Notes: generated from the sequence alone by a model not told the origin. DNA of 64,000 nt from Brevibacillus laterosporus DSM 25 (GCF_002706795.1 NZ_CP017705.1:1212501-1276500), one strand, 5' to 3'. Positions 1 through 8,301 are shown, counted from the first letter of the stretch. A program made the numbers and translations.

Positions 1-704
1 CCACCCCATTTGGTTAGCTTTTGGGCTAAATCCTTCACTTTTTCTAAAGCTCGTTCGCTAGTATACGGGTAGCTATGAAAATGAATCGCTTCTAATCTTA
101 CACCACGTTTCATTGTCATCCAGCCAGCTACAGGGCTATCAATACCACCTGACAATAAAAGCAAGACCTTTCCACTAGCGCCTACAGGTAATCCACCAGC
201 ACATGGTAGGGTTTCACTACTAATAAAGGTCCCTTCCGTACGGATCTCAATCTTCACAGAAGCTTCTGGTTGGTGAAGATCCACTTTTAGCCCTTCTATA
301 TTTCGTAGCAGATGAGTCCCCACCATACGATTCACATCCATCGAAGCCATTGGATAACGTTTATCAGCTCTGCGTGTATCTACACGGAAGGTACGCGGAA
401 CCGGTGTCAGAGACTGAACCAAACGAAGCGTTCCTTCTTTAATAGCTTCTTCTGTTTGTTCTACCTGAATCGTTGGGCTTATGGAAGTAATTCCAAACAC
501 TGCTTGTAGCTTCTCCATAACCTCATATGCATTCTCTCCATTCAGTTGAACGTACATCCGTCCGTAGCGACGATATACCTCCACTGAAGAGTGAACCTCC
601 AATACATTACGGACATTTCTCATCAACGTATCTTCAAATTGATCACGATTACGTCCTTTTAGTGCTAATTCGCCATAGCGAATCAAAATTACATCATAGT
701 TCAT
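1..704 (-). CDS. thiI: tRNA 4-thiouridine synthase ThiI, 3' part missing
   Basis: Adenylates and thiolates U8 of tRNA and feeds sulfur to thiamine thiazole synthesis, taking persulfide from a cysteine desulfurase. The visible N-terminal part reads MNYDVILIRYGELALKGRNR, the ThiI opening, followed by a THUMP-type region with conserved RVDTRRADKRYP. The PP-loop motif LLLLSGGIDSPVAG lies just before the window edge. The catalytic cysteine and any rhodanese-type end lie outside the window. I place the start at the ATG whose first base is 704, since GAGG sits 9 bases before it; another ATG lies 9 bases upstream without room for a ribosome site. It follows the cysteine desulfurase by about 12 bases, so the two are co-transcribed, as in B. 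subtilis nifZ-thiI. Confidence 0.95.
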   Translation of the reverse strand, partial: MNYDVILIRYGELALKGRNRDQFEDTLMRNVRNVLEVHSSVEVYRRYGRMYVQLNGENAYEVMEKLQAVFGITSISPTIQVEQTEEAIKEGTLRLVQSLTPVPRTFRVDTRRADKRYPMASMDVNRMVGTHLLRNIEGLKVDLHQPEASVKIEIRTEGTFISSETLPCAGGLPVGASGKVLLLLSGGIDSPVAGWMTMKRGVRLEAIHFHSYPYTSERALEKVKDLAQKLTKWG

Positions 705-716
705 TGTTGTCATCCT

Positions 717-1862
717 CTACACTTTTGTATATGGTAAAATGCGATTTTTGCATGTTAACAGCGCTACTAAAAATTGCTCCACGTCATCCATTGTATTTTG
801 CTTACTTAGACTTATTCGCAAAGAAGATTTGGCCTGTTCGCGGCTCATTCCTGTTGCTACCAATACTGGGCTTGGCTCATCTGACTTAGCTGAACAAGCA
901 GAGCGAGTAGACACACAGAACCCTTCCGCTTCTAGGGCATGTAACAAAACTTCTGCTTTCATCCCTTGCACAGAAATATTTATGATATGAGGTGCCGCTT
1001 CTATTTCAGGTGAATTAATGATGCATCCAGGAATCTGTTGAATTCCTTCTCTCAAACGTTGTTGCATCTCTTTCAATCGTGGAATATCTTGATTAGCGGT
1101 CTCTTCGATTAAGCGCATGGCTTTTGCCATTCCTGCAATTCCTGGTATATTTTCCGTACCAGAACGAAGCCCACTTTCCTGACCTCCACCTTTTAATAAA
1201 GGCTCAATCAACATATTTTCACGTTTTACAAGGATACCAACACCACGGGGACCATGAAATTTGTGAGCAGACAAGCTTAACAAATCAACTCCCCATTCAT
1301 TTATTCGAAGAGGTACCTTACCAAAGCTTTGTACCGCATCGACATGAAAGATAACTTTCGGGAACAGCTTCAGATATGTACCAATCTGATTAATCGGTTG
1401 GATAGTCCCTAACTCATTATTAACATGCATAATAGAAACAAGGATCGTATCGGATCGCATAGCCTGTTTCACATCTTCTAGGGAAACTCTCCCTTCCTTA
1501 TTAACAGGGAGATAAGTTACATCATAACCAAATTCCTCTAGCTGTTTACAAACATCCAATACAGAAGCATGCTCTACTTGACTGGTAATAATATGGCGAC
1601 CACGCTCACGATAGCGCATGGCTACACCTTTAATTGCTGTATTGTTACTTTCCGTGCCACCGGAAGTGAAGAAAATCTCAGTTGGTTTCTTTTGCAAAGC
1701 GTGGGCAGCAATTTGACGAGCCTGTTTTAAAACATTCTCTGCTTCTACTCCCAAACGATGCAAGGAAGAAGGATTCCCATAGTAAGCTTCCATAGTCCGC
1801 TTCATGGTGTCAATCACCTGCGGATGGGGTTGGGTCGTGGCACTATTATCCAGGTAAATCAC
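717..1862 (-). CDS. nifZ: cysteine desulfurase (NifS/IscS family), partner of ThiI
   Basis: PLP enzyme that takes sulfur from L-cysteine and leaves it as an active-site persulfide. Visible landmarks are the N-terminal IYLDNSATTQPHP, the TSGGTESNN cofactor loop, the PLP lysine in SLSAHKFHGPRGVG, and the mobile active-site cysteine in STRSACSAKS near residue 325. Length is 381 residues, normal for the group. I choose the GTG at 1862 because AGGAAGGGTG lies 8 bases before it; a longer open frame to 1889 has no ribosome site. Immediate linkage to thiI argues that it is the dedicated tRNA-thiolation/thiamine desulfurase rather than the Suf enzyme. The symbol follows the B. subtilis arrangement. 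Confidence 0.93.
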   Translation of the reverse strand: MIYLDNSATTQPHPQVIDTMKRTMEAYYGNPSSLHRLGVEAENVLKQARQIAAHALQKKPTEIFFTSGGTESNNTAIKGVAMRYRERGRHIITSQVEHASVLDVCKQLEEFGYDVTYLPVNKEGRVSLEDVKQAMRSDTILVSIMHVNNELGTIQPINQIGTYLKLFPKVIFHVDAVQSFGKVPLRINEWGVDLLSLSAHKFHGPRGVGILVKRENMLIEPLLKGGGQESGLRSGTENIPGIAGMAKAMRLIEETANQDIPRLKEMQQRLREGIQQIPGCIINSPEIEAAPHIINISVQGMKAEVLLHALEAEGFCVSTRSACSAKSDEPSPVLVATGMSREQAKSSLRISLSKQNTMDDVEQFLVALLTCKNRILPYTKV

Positions 1863-2082
1863 GGCAAAGACACCCTTCCTACAATTCAAATCTGGGTCGA
1901 ACTGTCTTACATCATACCATATTGTTTGTTTTTACAACTACCTTCATGCTGTACTTCTTTACTTTGGCTTGGTAATTGCTGTAGGTCTCTATTCATCCTC
2001 TGGTATAAGAAATGACTTCTTGTATTATCCTAACCATCAGTTGAATGAACCTATCAAGCGCTCGTTCACATTTAAGTCATAG

Positions 2083-2098
2083 TTGCAAGCGTTTTCAA
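2083..2098. promoter_or_regulatory. cre-like site (CcpA target)
   Basis: TTGCAAGCGTTTTCAA fits the catabolite-responsive element consensus WTGNNARCGNWWWCAW at every position. It ends 13 bases before the -35 box of the promoter at 2112-2140. That places it about 55 bases upstream of the expected start site, the geometry seen for CcpA activation (as at ackA) rather than roadblock repression. The ccpA gene itself is in this window. Binding is inferred. Confidence 0.6.
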
Positions 2099-2111
2099 CG
2101 AATATCACCAC

Positions 2112-2140
2112 TTTACACTCTTCTTTATACTTGTTAGAAT
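2112..2140 (+). promoter_or_regulatory. sigma-A-type promoter of the 46-residue gene
   Basis: TTTACA (2112-2117), a 17-base spacer and TAGAAT (2135-2140) make a good vegetative promoter, about 33 bases before the start codon at 2174. Confidence 0.6.
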
Positions 2141-2173
2141 TATCAATAAATTCAGAGGGAAGGGGATATTATT

Positions 2174-2314
2174 ATGACAGTCATGGAAAAGATCAAACAA
2201 ATGGAGGATGAGTTACAGCGGCTAAAACAAGAGGTTGAAAAGGCGGAACAATCCAAAGCATTCTATATTGATGATGAAACCTCCCACGATGTCTTAACAG
2301 AGGTATACAACTAA
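2174..2314 (+). CDS. small acidic coiled-coil protein, 46 residues
   Basis: I do not recognise the family. The product starts MTVMEKIKQMEDELQRLKQE; heptad-like spacing of Leu, Ile and Met with many Glu/Lys gives a short coiled coil over residues 1-28, followed by a polar tail (FYIDDETSHDVLTEVYN). A strong GGAAGGGG ribosome site precedes the ATG, a promoter and cre-like site lie upstream, and a hairpin terminator lies directly downstream, so it looks like a genuine one-gene transcription unit despite its size. It has no cysteines and no membrane segment. Function unknown; the cre-like site suggests link to carbon status. Confidence 0.7.
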   Translation: MTVMEKIKQMEDELQRLKQEVEKAEQSKAFYIDDETSHDVLTEVYN

Positions 2315-2361
2315 AGATGAACATAGAAATTCGCATATGCCTAATCATTAGGCTATATAGG

Positions 2362-2403
2362 AAAAGTGGTTATTCACTCTACGAGGAAATAACCACTTTT
2401 TTG
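2362..2403. terminator. bidirectional intrinsic terminator
   Basis: AAAAGTGGTTATT pairs with AATAACCACTTTT around a 14-base loop, with a T run on the plus strand and TTTT on the minus strand. It closes the 46-residue gene and, from the other side, dapF. Confidence 0.85.
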
Positions 2404-2426
2404 TCTTCCTTTCTTTGAGAAGAATT

Positions 2427-3293
2427 CTACTGTTCTAGCAACGGCAATGTTCCAAAATACTCACCTGCAAATACTTCGGTAGCTGCACCTGTCATGTATA
2501 CATGCTGATCGTCTTCACGCCATTCAATCTGCAAATCGCCTCCTAGCAAATGAATCGTTGCCATCCGCTCTGCTTTCCCTTCTAAAACGGCGGCTACCAA
2601 TGCAGCACATGCTCCAGTTCCGCAAGCAAGTGTTACTCCAGAGCCACGCTCCCATACACGAAAGCTAATATCAGAAGGCGAATTCATTGAAATAAATTCA
2701 ATGTTCGCTCTCTCAGGAAATAAAGCATGCTTTTCCAATAATGGTCCATAGGTCGTTACTTCTTCTTCGGAAATTTTATCCGTTAGAATTACCACATGAG
2801 GATTTCCCATAGAGACAGCTGTGAAAGTAAAGATTCGACCATTGACTTGTACTTGCTCACCAATCGCTTCGGTGTCAGGATTCCCTGCCATAGGGATTTG
2901 TCCTCGCAATAAACGTGGTTTTCCCATATCTACTGTCACCTTTTCCACTTTTCCATTCACACCCACATGTACAACTGGTGTAACAATGCCCCCATTTGTT
3001 TCAATGGTAAAGGATGTCTCACTCGTTAAGCCATGGTCAAAAACATATTTACTGACACAGCGTAGTCCATTGCCACAATTGCGGGCCTCGCTACCGTCAT
3101 TATTAAATACTCTCATCCGAAAATCTGCTATTTTTGAAGGCATGATCAGAATTAAACCGTCTGACCCGATGCCGAAGTGTTGCTGGCTTACTCTTCTTGA
3201 TAGTTCCGGCAAATCTACATCAGTAAGAGACTCTTCAAAACAATTGACATATACGTAATCGTTGCCTATCCCATGCATTTTAGTAAACTTCAT
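2427..3293 (-). CDS. dapF: diaminopimelate epimerase
   Basis: Interconverts LL- and meso-diaminopimelate without cofactor, giving the peptidoglycan cross-linking residue and the lysine precursor. Both catalytic cysteines are visible: C73 in RNCGNGLR and C224 in ACGTGAC. The opening MKFTKMHGIGNDYVYVNC and the motif NNDGSEA are family hallmarks. Length is 288 residues, as expected. It stands alone between a converging terminator downstream and a divergent DUF84 gene, so it seems monocistronic. Confidence 0.97.
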   Translation of the reverse strand: MKFTKMHGIGNDYVYVNCFEESLTDVDLPELSRRVSQQHFGIGSDGLILIMPSKIADFRMRVFNNDGSEARNCGNGLRCVSKYVFDHGLTSETSFTIETNGGIVTPVVHVGVNGKVEKVTVDMGKPRLLRGQIPMAGNPDTEAIGEQVQVNGRIFTFTAVSMGNPHVVILTDKISEEEVTTYGPLLEKHALFPERANIEFISMNSPSDISFRVWERGSGVTLACGTGACAALVAAVLEGKAERMATIHLLGGDLQIEWREDDQHVYMTGAATEVFAGEYFGTLPLLEQ

Positions 3294-3479
3294 GCCCGAC
3301 TCCCACCATTCCGAGATTTTTCCTCATTGTATCACAGGCCATGTATTTCATGATTTCTTCTTAACAGCCTACTTTGTTTTATACTAAAAAATCTGTTAGA
3401 CAAGCTTTCTTGCGCTTTAAATAGGTACACTTTCAACCTGATATAATAATCAAGAAACAAAAAGTGGGAGTGAAAACTA

Positions 3480-4001
3480 TTGTGTAAGCAGCTTGCTTTA
3501 GGAAGTCATAATCAGGCTAAACAGAAAGCCATCTTTTTAGCTACTGGCATTCAGCCTCAGTGTGTAAGTGTACCTTCTGGAGTATCGGAGCAGCCTTTAT
3601 CAGAGGATGAGACGATTAGAGGAGCTATTGCGCGAGCGAAACAAGCCCTTGAGGCAGTTCCTGATGCTGAGATAGGCTTGGGATTAGAAGGTGGTCTGAC
3701 GTTTGATGCCATCTATACAAAACAGTGGTATCTCATCTCCATCTGTGCCGCTTGGAACGGGGAAGCATTACATATAGGTAAAGGGCTTGCTTTTCCCATC
3801 CCCAACCATATAGGAGAAGATATGAAAACGTCGGGTAGAGAATTACGCGAAGTGATTGATAGCTTATCAGGGACTAAGAACAGTAACCATAAAGAGGGAG
3901 CCTACGGACTTTTTACAGATGGTAAAATCACTCGGGCTCATGTCTTTAAAGAAGCGGTGATCGCTGCCCTTACACCGTTTGAATCAGTTTTGTATCGCTG
4001 A
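3480..4001 (+). CDS. DUF84 (YjjX-type) inosine/xanthosine triphosphatase
   Basis: Family members hydrolyse non-canonical purine nucleoside triphosphates (ITP, XTP) in the cytosol, preventing their use in nucleic acids. Visible family features are the N-terminal ALGSHNQAKQKAI, the VPSGVSEQPLSEDETIRGAIARA block and GLGLEGGLTF. The 173-residue length matches the single-domain family. The start is a TTG with GGGAG 9 bases before it; the in-frame GTG further up runs into a stop. No operon partner. The assignment to DUF84 is firm; the exact substrate is inferred. Confidence 0.85.
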   Translation: MCKQLALGSHNQAKQKAIFLATGIQPQCVSVPSGVSEQPLSEDETIRGAIARAKQALEAVPDAEIGLGLEGGLTFDAIYTKQWYLISICAAWNGEALHIGKGLAFPIPNHIGEDMKTSGRELREVIDSLSGTKNSNHKEGAYGLFTDGKITRAHVFKEAVIAALTPFESVLYR

Positions 4002-4005
4002 TAAT

Positions 4006-4034
4006 AAGTCCTCACCCCACGTGAGGATGAGGAC
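4006..4034 (+). terminator. hairpin after the DUF84 gene
   Basis: AGTCCTCAC and its complement GTGAGG...GAGGACT form a strong stem just after the stop codon. There is no real T run, so terminator activity is less certain than the fold. Confidence 0.45.
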
Positions 4035-4154
4035 TATCGTGATACTTTTCCAATCTAATCTACTTAGGATACAAACGTTATTCTTCAAATTTGCCTGTTA
4101 TCGCATCAATACTTCCTGATCCTCCATCGTTTTGTATAGGTGTATAGGCTGTTC

Positions 4155-4206
4155 AACACAAAGGAGGGCTGACTTTGCAGGTTAAATACCTACAAGACAG
4201 CCCCCC
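4155..4206 (-). terminator. terminator of the two-helix membrane protein gene
   Basis: Read on the minus strand, GGGGGGCTG pairs with CAGCCCTCC, with an inner ACCTGC-type stem, and runs into CTTTG. It lies about 30 bases after the stop at 4235. Confidence 0.65.
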
Positions 4207-4234
4207 GCTTTGCCAATTGGTCGATAATAATGAT

Positions 4235-4846
4235 CTACCGGGCAGCGTAATAAGGATAGATTAAGAGTGCTCCTACAAATGCAAGAGCCCCTATAACCAT
4301 TGCCCATGTCCCCATTGATTTTGCCTCACGACGGTAAGCAAGGAACCCTAGCACAATTCCCAATGGCCCTAGAACATAAGGTAACAGGAACAAGGACAAG
4401 ATGGAAGAACCTAACCCCACCATTCCTATTCCGCTTCCCTGAACTAAATTGCCATCTTTATCTTCTGCTTGTCTAGCTTCTCGCAAGCTAGAATCATCAC
4501 CATTCCGTAACCGTGTCGGACGGTATGGCTCAGCGATTTCCGCAGCCGTTTCCGTAGAGACATCATTTCGATAAGACATTGAATCATTATTATCGCCCTG
4601 AGAAGATTTCGCCACCGCTTGTGTAGATTGATATTGATCGCCTGAATAGCGCTCCGTCTGCGTCAGAGGATTATATTCAACATCCCCCTGCGATTGAGTA
4701 GCGCCTGGCTCCAACGAAGCTCGCATCCATGAATCCTGGGCTAGCTCCGTATCATACGACTTGGTATCAATTTTGTCCATGCGGTTTTGAGCAGTCCTCG
4801 CTTCCTTCTGCTCACCACGTAAACGTCGTTTCTGATCGTTACCCAT
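4235..4846 (-). CDS. membrane protein with polar N-terminus and DUF4190-like C-terminal hairpin
   Basis: The first ~135 residues are polar, low in hydrophobics and probably disordered, rich in Gln, Ser, Asp and Arg. The last ~65 residues hold two membrane helices (GMVGLGSSILSLFLLPYVLG, then WAMVIGALAFVGALLIYPYY) around a short basic loop, an arrangement typical of the DUF4190 family. Function is unknown. I use the ATG at 4846, with TTGGAG 6 bases before it, rather than the TTG at 4858, which would overlap that site. It is divergent from the HAD nucleotidase gene and has its own terminator. Confidence 0.75.
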   Translation of the reverse strand: MGNDQKRRLRGEQKEARTAQNRMDKIDTKSYDTELAQDSWMRASLEPGATQSQGDVEYNPLTQTERYSGDQYQSTQAVAKSSQGDNNDSMSYRNDVSTETAAEIAEPYRPTRLRNGDDSSLREARQAEDKDGNLVQGSGIGMVGLGSSILSLFLLPYVLGPLGIVLGFLAYRREAKSMGTWAMVIGALAFVGALLIYPYYAAR

Positions 4847-4938
4847 GCTGTGCTCCAACCCCTTTTTAATCAGGATGAAATGAAGGAAGTAGCCTTATTC
4901 TCTGTCTTCGGTGTACAATTTAATCAGGAGGCGAGAAG

Positions 4939-5547
4939 ATGACAAACAATAAATCACTAAGAATTGGTATTGATATTGACGGTACAGTTACCGATCCGGG
5001 CAGTATTGTCCCATTTTTGAATCGAACCTTTGGCAAAAATTTAACACTACAAGATTGCTTTGAATATAATTTAGCAAATGTGTATGAAATCACGGATGAA
5101 GAGTTTACTACCTGGCTTTTACAAAATAGCCAAGAGGTTTACTCGCATTCTCTTCTACATGGTAACGCCTCCGAAATTTTGCAAAACTGGTACTTGACCC
5201 ATGAACTCATTTATATTAGTGCTAGAGCTTTAGATGATATGCAGGTAACCAAAGCTTGGTTTGCTAAACATCATATCCCTTATCATCATATAGATTTGGT
5301 AGGCTCTCATGACAAAGTTCGTGCTGCAAAAACATGGAGCATTGATCTGTTTATGGAAGATCGATTAGAAAATGCCTTGCAATTATCTAGTGAGCTTGGA
5401 ATTCCTGTGCTATTGTTTGACACACCTTATAATCAAGGAGAGCTTCCATCACTAGTCCATCGTATTACGAACTGGGATGAAGCTAATTCCTTCATTACCC
5501 GTCTAGAAATGGAGCATACCTCAACTTTAGAAAAACAAGCCTTGTAA
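4939..5547 (+). CDS. HAD-family 5'(3')-deoxyribonucleotidase-like hydrolase
   Basis: Predicted cytosolic phosphatase of the NT5C type. The catalytic motif I is clear: IGIDIDGTVTD, where the first Asp is the nucleophile and the second the acid/base. ISARA matches the motif II serine region, K-rich HDKVRAAKTW the motif III lysine region, and LFMEDRLENA motif IV. At 202 residues it is compact, with only a small cap. Good ribosome site AGGAGG 8 bases before the ATG. It resembles B. subtilis YqfW-type putative nucleotidases. Substrate not certain. Two hairpins follow the gene. Confidence 0.85.
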   Translation: MTNNKSLRIGIDIDGTVTDPGSIVPFLNRTFGKNLTLQDCFEYNLANVYEITDEEFTTWLLQNSQEVYSHSLLHGNASEILQNWYLTHELIYISARALDDMQVTKAWFAKHHIPYHHIDLVGSHDKVRAAKTWSIDLFMEDRLENALQLSSELGIPVLLFDTPYNQGELPSLVHRITNWDEANSFITRLEMEHTSTLEKQAL

Positions 5548-5593
5548 GTGAAGAGAATTAAAATAATTTAGTCAAGAAGTACTAAACAAAAAA

Positions 5594-5653
5594 GACGTAA
5601 CCTTAAATAAGAGGGTACGTCAGGTTGTCGAGAAGTTTTCGGCGACCTTTTTT
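5594..5653 (+). terminator. tandem terminator hairpins after the nucleotidase gene
   Basis: First hairpin: GACGTAACC with GGGTACGTC (5594-5621), without a T run. Second hairpin: AGGTTGTCGA with TTTCGGCGACCT followed by TTTTTT (5622-5653). The first resembles the hairpin at 8972-8997, and the second belongs to the element also seen at 45531; see the findings. Confidence 0.7.
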
Positions 5654-5712
5654 ATATTACATTACTTTTATAAATTACCGCGTTAATCTATTATAATATA
5701 GATATAATTACA
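5622..5712. repeat. copy A of a ~90-bp hairpin-plus-promoter-like element
   Basis: Begins with CAGGTTGTCGAGAA, continues through an AT-rich stretch and ends with a promoter-like segment CGCGTTAATCTATTATAATA. The same order of blocks is found at 45531-45626 (CAGGCTGTCGAGAA ... AGCGTTAATGTGCTATAATA). The copies are diverged, and neither is next to a transposase. It may be the remnant end of an insertion sequence; that origin is inference. Confidence 0.5.
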
Positions 5713-5787
5713 ATTTGCTACGGTAGTATTTTTATTGAGATATCCATTATAACTTCCAAAAGTCAGCTTTTGAGAAAAGTTACAGAA

Positions 5788-6063
5788 CTAGGTTATTACA
5801 AAAACAACGATAATAGGTACCCCTGAATCGAGAACGTTACCTCCAGGAATACCAATTCCAGTGGTGCTGGCAGTCGAGGTATTAGCCAACTGAAGCACAC
5901 CATTAATATAAAGATTGTAATAAGTAAATGTTGGAAATGCTGTAGCAGCTGCACCAGCGTCATCGGTAAAAGCTGTAGCTGCAATCGCAAATGCTGTACC
6001 TGTACCAGCTCCTGCTGTGGACACAAATCTTCTGGATGTAACGAAGGGTTTGGTAATAGCCAT
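5788..6063 (-). CDS. DUF4183 protein, spore-surface type (copy 1)
   Basis: A 91-residue protein beginning MAITKPFVTSRRFVSTAGAG, with the DUF4183 signature block YYNLYINGVLQ and the closing IPGGNVLDSGVPIIV. It is a close paralogue of the 94-residue protein at 8302-8586 and is related to the C-terminal domain of the collagen-like protein at 7128. The family is associated with exosporium or collagen-like proteins of bacilli, but its biochemical role is not known. Ribosome site AAGGGGTGA before the ATG. It lies on the opposite strand to its relatives, suggesting duplication with inversion. Confidence 0.85.
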   Translation of the reverse strand: MAITKPFVTSRRFVSTAGAGTGTAFAIAATAFTDDAGAAATAFPTFTYYNLYINGVLQLANTSTASTTGIGIPGGNVLDSGVPIIVVFVIT

Positions 6064-6256
6064 TTTTCTTCACCCCTTTTCAATATACGGGAACCTCTTT
6101 CGAATTTCCTTGATTTATAATATACAAACCTCAATAGTTTTGTAATGGACAACCAACTTAGTATATTAGCTGTATTTTGCCTTTGCTGTTTATGTTTATT
6201 AAATTTTTCCTCTAACACTAAAACATTTCTTGCCATGATACGGCTATGCTCACTTC

Positions 6257-6736
6257 CTAGGAAGCTGTAGACACTGCTGAGACTGTCAAACTGTCACCTG
6301 GACTCAACTCAATGTCTATTTCTCCCAAAACGAGTTCTCCTGAATCAACCCTTCCAAGGCCAATCAAAAGTACGGTTCTCCCGTCTGAAACAGTTGTGTG
6401 TCCGTATCGAATTCCATGACGCTTGTATCAATAGAAATATCAGTAAAGACTGGAGTGCCTCCTAAAGTGGCATTCTTGACTAAACGAATAATCGTTGATC
6501 TGGTCCCATCTACACTAAACGATATATAATCCATGCGAAATTGTACTCGATTTGTTTTTGACTGATAAATATCTTTATTCCTGATCGTTAAAATGGACGC
6601 CTCAGTAGTAATGATTTTCGTACTACTTATAGAATTGCGTGTAATAACCGCAGAAGAATTACCATTGCCTTCTACAAATACATTGCAGATGATGATAGTT
6701 GAAATGAAAGGTACAAATAATATTTTTTACATAAAA
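6257..6736 (-). pseudogene. frameshifted phage-type structural gene remnant
   Basis: Reading the minus strand gives an open stretch with SFSVDGTRSTIIRLVKNATL, then TPVFTDISIDTSVMEFDT, which stops soon after. In another frame the protein continues as TTVSDGRTVLLIGLGRVDSG and ELSPGDSLTVSAVSTAS before a stop at 6257. Joining the two frames restores a layout I associate with phage tail or baseplate accessory proteins (VMEYDT-x-TVxGGRTLL). The switch falls in an ACACACA tract (GTGTGT near 6395-6400 on the plus strand) and removing one AC unit would repair it. No start codon is visible upstream, so the 5' end is also damaged. The protein family is remembered, not searched. Confidence 0.6.
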
Positions 6737-7127
6737 AGGCTTACTCACCATATACCGACCCATTTTAAAAAAAGTTTAAATTACAGCTTTCCAAAAAATC
6801 GTAACGAAGATATTGTTTTCAAAAAGGCGTCCGTTACCTTTACATTCATCCTTCGGGCATGTAAAGCGAAACAACGTATCCATACAAGGACGATATATAG
6901 TAAATCAGTCCATTTCCTTAGTTAGCAATCCCTTTTCTCCTCCATAAGGGCATATTGCTCTATTATGCTCAACTAACATTTCCATATAAAGGGATATCCA
7001 TCACCTAATTTAGCCTATTATACAAAAAAATAGATTTAAACCTACCAGTTATTAGTTGAAAGTCCAACTCCCTAATAGGTAAAAAACGTAGCATACATAA
7101 TAGTGTAAATATTAGGGGGTGGTTTAA
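6737..7127. other. AT-rich intergenic region before the collagen-like gene
   Basis: No convincing gene. The region is AT-rich and probably carries the promoter of the collagen-like gene. The sequence from 6760 to 6930 may be further decayed remains of the neighbouring pseudogene. I could not assign a sigma-K or sigma-A promoter with confidence. Confidence 0.4.
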
Positions 7128-8216
7128 TTGGCAGATCATGATCGAAGAAGAAAACGTAAATGTAAAGATAGAACTTGTTCTTCAAAGAGAAAAAAATGCA
7201 AGAAAATCAAAGTCTGTGTAACATGTCGACCTTCAAAAGTAGTAATTTGCTGTCCTCAAGGGGCTACTGGGCCTCAAGGGCCGCCCGGAGCTAGAGGTGC
7301 TACTGGGCCTAAGGGACCTACTGGTGCTCAAGGCGCTACCGGGCCTCAAGGCGCCACTGGAACCCAAGGCGCCACTGGAACCCAAGGCGCTACCGGGCCT
7401 CAAGGCGCCACTGGAACCCAAGGCGCTACCGGGCCCCAAGGTGCTACTGGAACGCAAGGCGCTACCGGGCCCCAAGGTGCTACTGGAACGCAAGGCGCTA
7501 CTGGTGCTCAAGGCGCTACTGGTGCTCAAGGCACTACCGGGCCTCAAGGCACTACCGGGCCTCAAGGCGCCACTGGAACCCAAGGCGCTACTGGTGCTCA
7601 AGGCGCCACTGGTGCTCAAGGCGCCACTGGAACCCAAGGCGCTACTGGAACCCAAGGCGCTACTGGACCTCAAGGCACTACTGGTGCTCAAGGCGCTACC
7701 GGGCCTCAAGGCACTACCGGACCTCAAGGCACTACCGGACCTCAAGGCGCCACTGGAACGCAAGGCGCTACTGGTGCTCAAGGCGCTACTGGAACCCAAG
7801 GCGCTACTGGACCTCAAGGCACTACTGGTGCTCAAGGCGCTACCGGGCCTCAAGGCGCTACCGGGCCTCAAGGCGCTACCGGGCCTCAAGGGCCTACCGG
7901 GCCTATCGGCACCATCAGCATTTTACCAACTGTTAATAGATATTTTTTTATTGCAAGCTCAGATATCCAGCTAACTATCCCTGTAGTTATTCCAGCTACT
8001 CAATTTACTAACGATTTAGGTAACTTGATAACAGAATTTATAGGCCTCGGACAAAATAGCTATAACAATCTGTACATCAACGGGATATTGCAAGAAGGTA
8101 GCCTATATGTAATAAGTGCAAATGCTCTTACAATTAATCCAAAAGGAAACACTATTTTTTTAGGAAGTCCAATCGTTGTCGAAATTGTTCAGTTTACGGT
8201 TCAGGTAGTTCTATAA
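7128..8216 (+). CDS. collagen-like spore-surface protein with C-terminal DUF4183 domain
   Basis: Layout: a basic, cysteine-containing head of about 43 residues (clusters [10 protein letters not shown] and [12 protein letters not shown]), then roughly 70 uninterrupted Gly-X-Y triplets from about residue 44 to 262, mostly Gly-Ala-Thr and Gly-Pro/Thr/Ala-Gln, then a ~100-residue globular DUF4183 domain ([11 protein letters not shown]). Gly-X-Thr collagens of this kind form glycosylated hair-like nap filaments on spores (BclA type). There is no BclA-type N-terminal exosporium leader; the Cys/Lys-rich head may do the anchoring. The start is a TTG with GGGGGTGG before it. The repeat is nearly identical at DNA level and will vary in length between strains. 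Confidence 0.88.
   Translation: MADHDRRRKRKCKDRTCSSKRKKCKKIKVCVTCRPSKVVICCPQGATGPQGPPGARGATGPKGPTGAQGATGPQGATGTQGATGTQGATGPQGATGTQGATGPQGATGTQGATGPQGATGTQGATGAQGATGAQGTTGPQGTTGPQGATGTQGATGAQGATGAQGATGTQGATGTQGATGPQGTTGAQGATGPQGTTGPQGTTGPQGATGTQGATGAQGATGTQGATGPQGTTGAQGATGPQGATGPQGATGPQGPTGPIGTISILPTVNRYFFIASSDIQLTIPVVIPATQFTNDLGNLITEFIGLGQNSYNNLYINGILQEGSLYVISANALTINPKGNTIFLGSPIVVEIVQFTVQVVL
7258..7907 (+). repeat. tandem 9/18-bp repeats encoding Gly-X-Thr
   Basis: About 650 bases built from units such as GGCGCTACCGGGCCTCAA and GGCGCCACTGGAACCCAA. Higher-order blocks (for example the run of ACT/ACC variants around 7530-7600 and again around 7675-7760) are repeated, showing that blocks were duplicated by slippage or recombination. 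The composition is much richer in GC than its surroundings. Confidence 0.9.
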
Positions 8217-8301
8217 AAATGATTCATATCAATCAATCGATCTGCCCTCACCTTTATCCAAGTATTTACATTTACTATAATAGAGAGGAGGTGCCTGTAA
8301 A

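Noticed and set aside
4078-4154. Minus-strand stretch reading like a protein C-terminus (TPIQNDGGSGSIDAITGKFEE-type)
   Set aside because: Only ~24 codons with a stop just upstream and no start; could be the tail of a lost gene but cannot be supported.
6593-6925. 110-residue plus-strand open frame
   Set aside because: No ribosome site, protein-unlike composition, and it lies antisense to the phage-type pseudogene.
7258-7907. CRISPR-like or regulatory tandem repeat
   Set aside because: Units are contiguous 9/18-bp codon repeats with no spacers, fully explained by collagen coding.
7233-7974. Two long open frames (minus 7233-7889, plus 7297-7974) in the collagen repeat
   Set aside because: They arise because the 9/18-bp repeat lacks stops in several frames. 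Products are Ser/Ala/Leu or Leu/Pro monotony with no ribosome site; the Gly-X-Thr frame is the gene.
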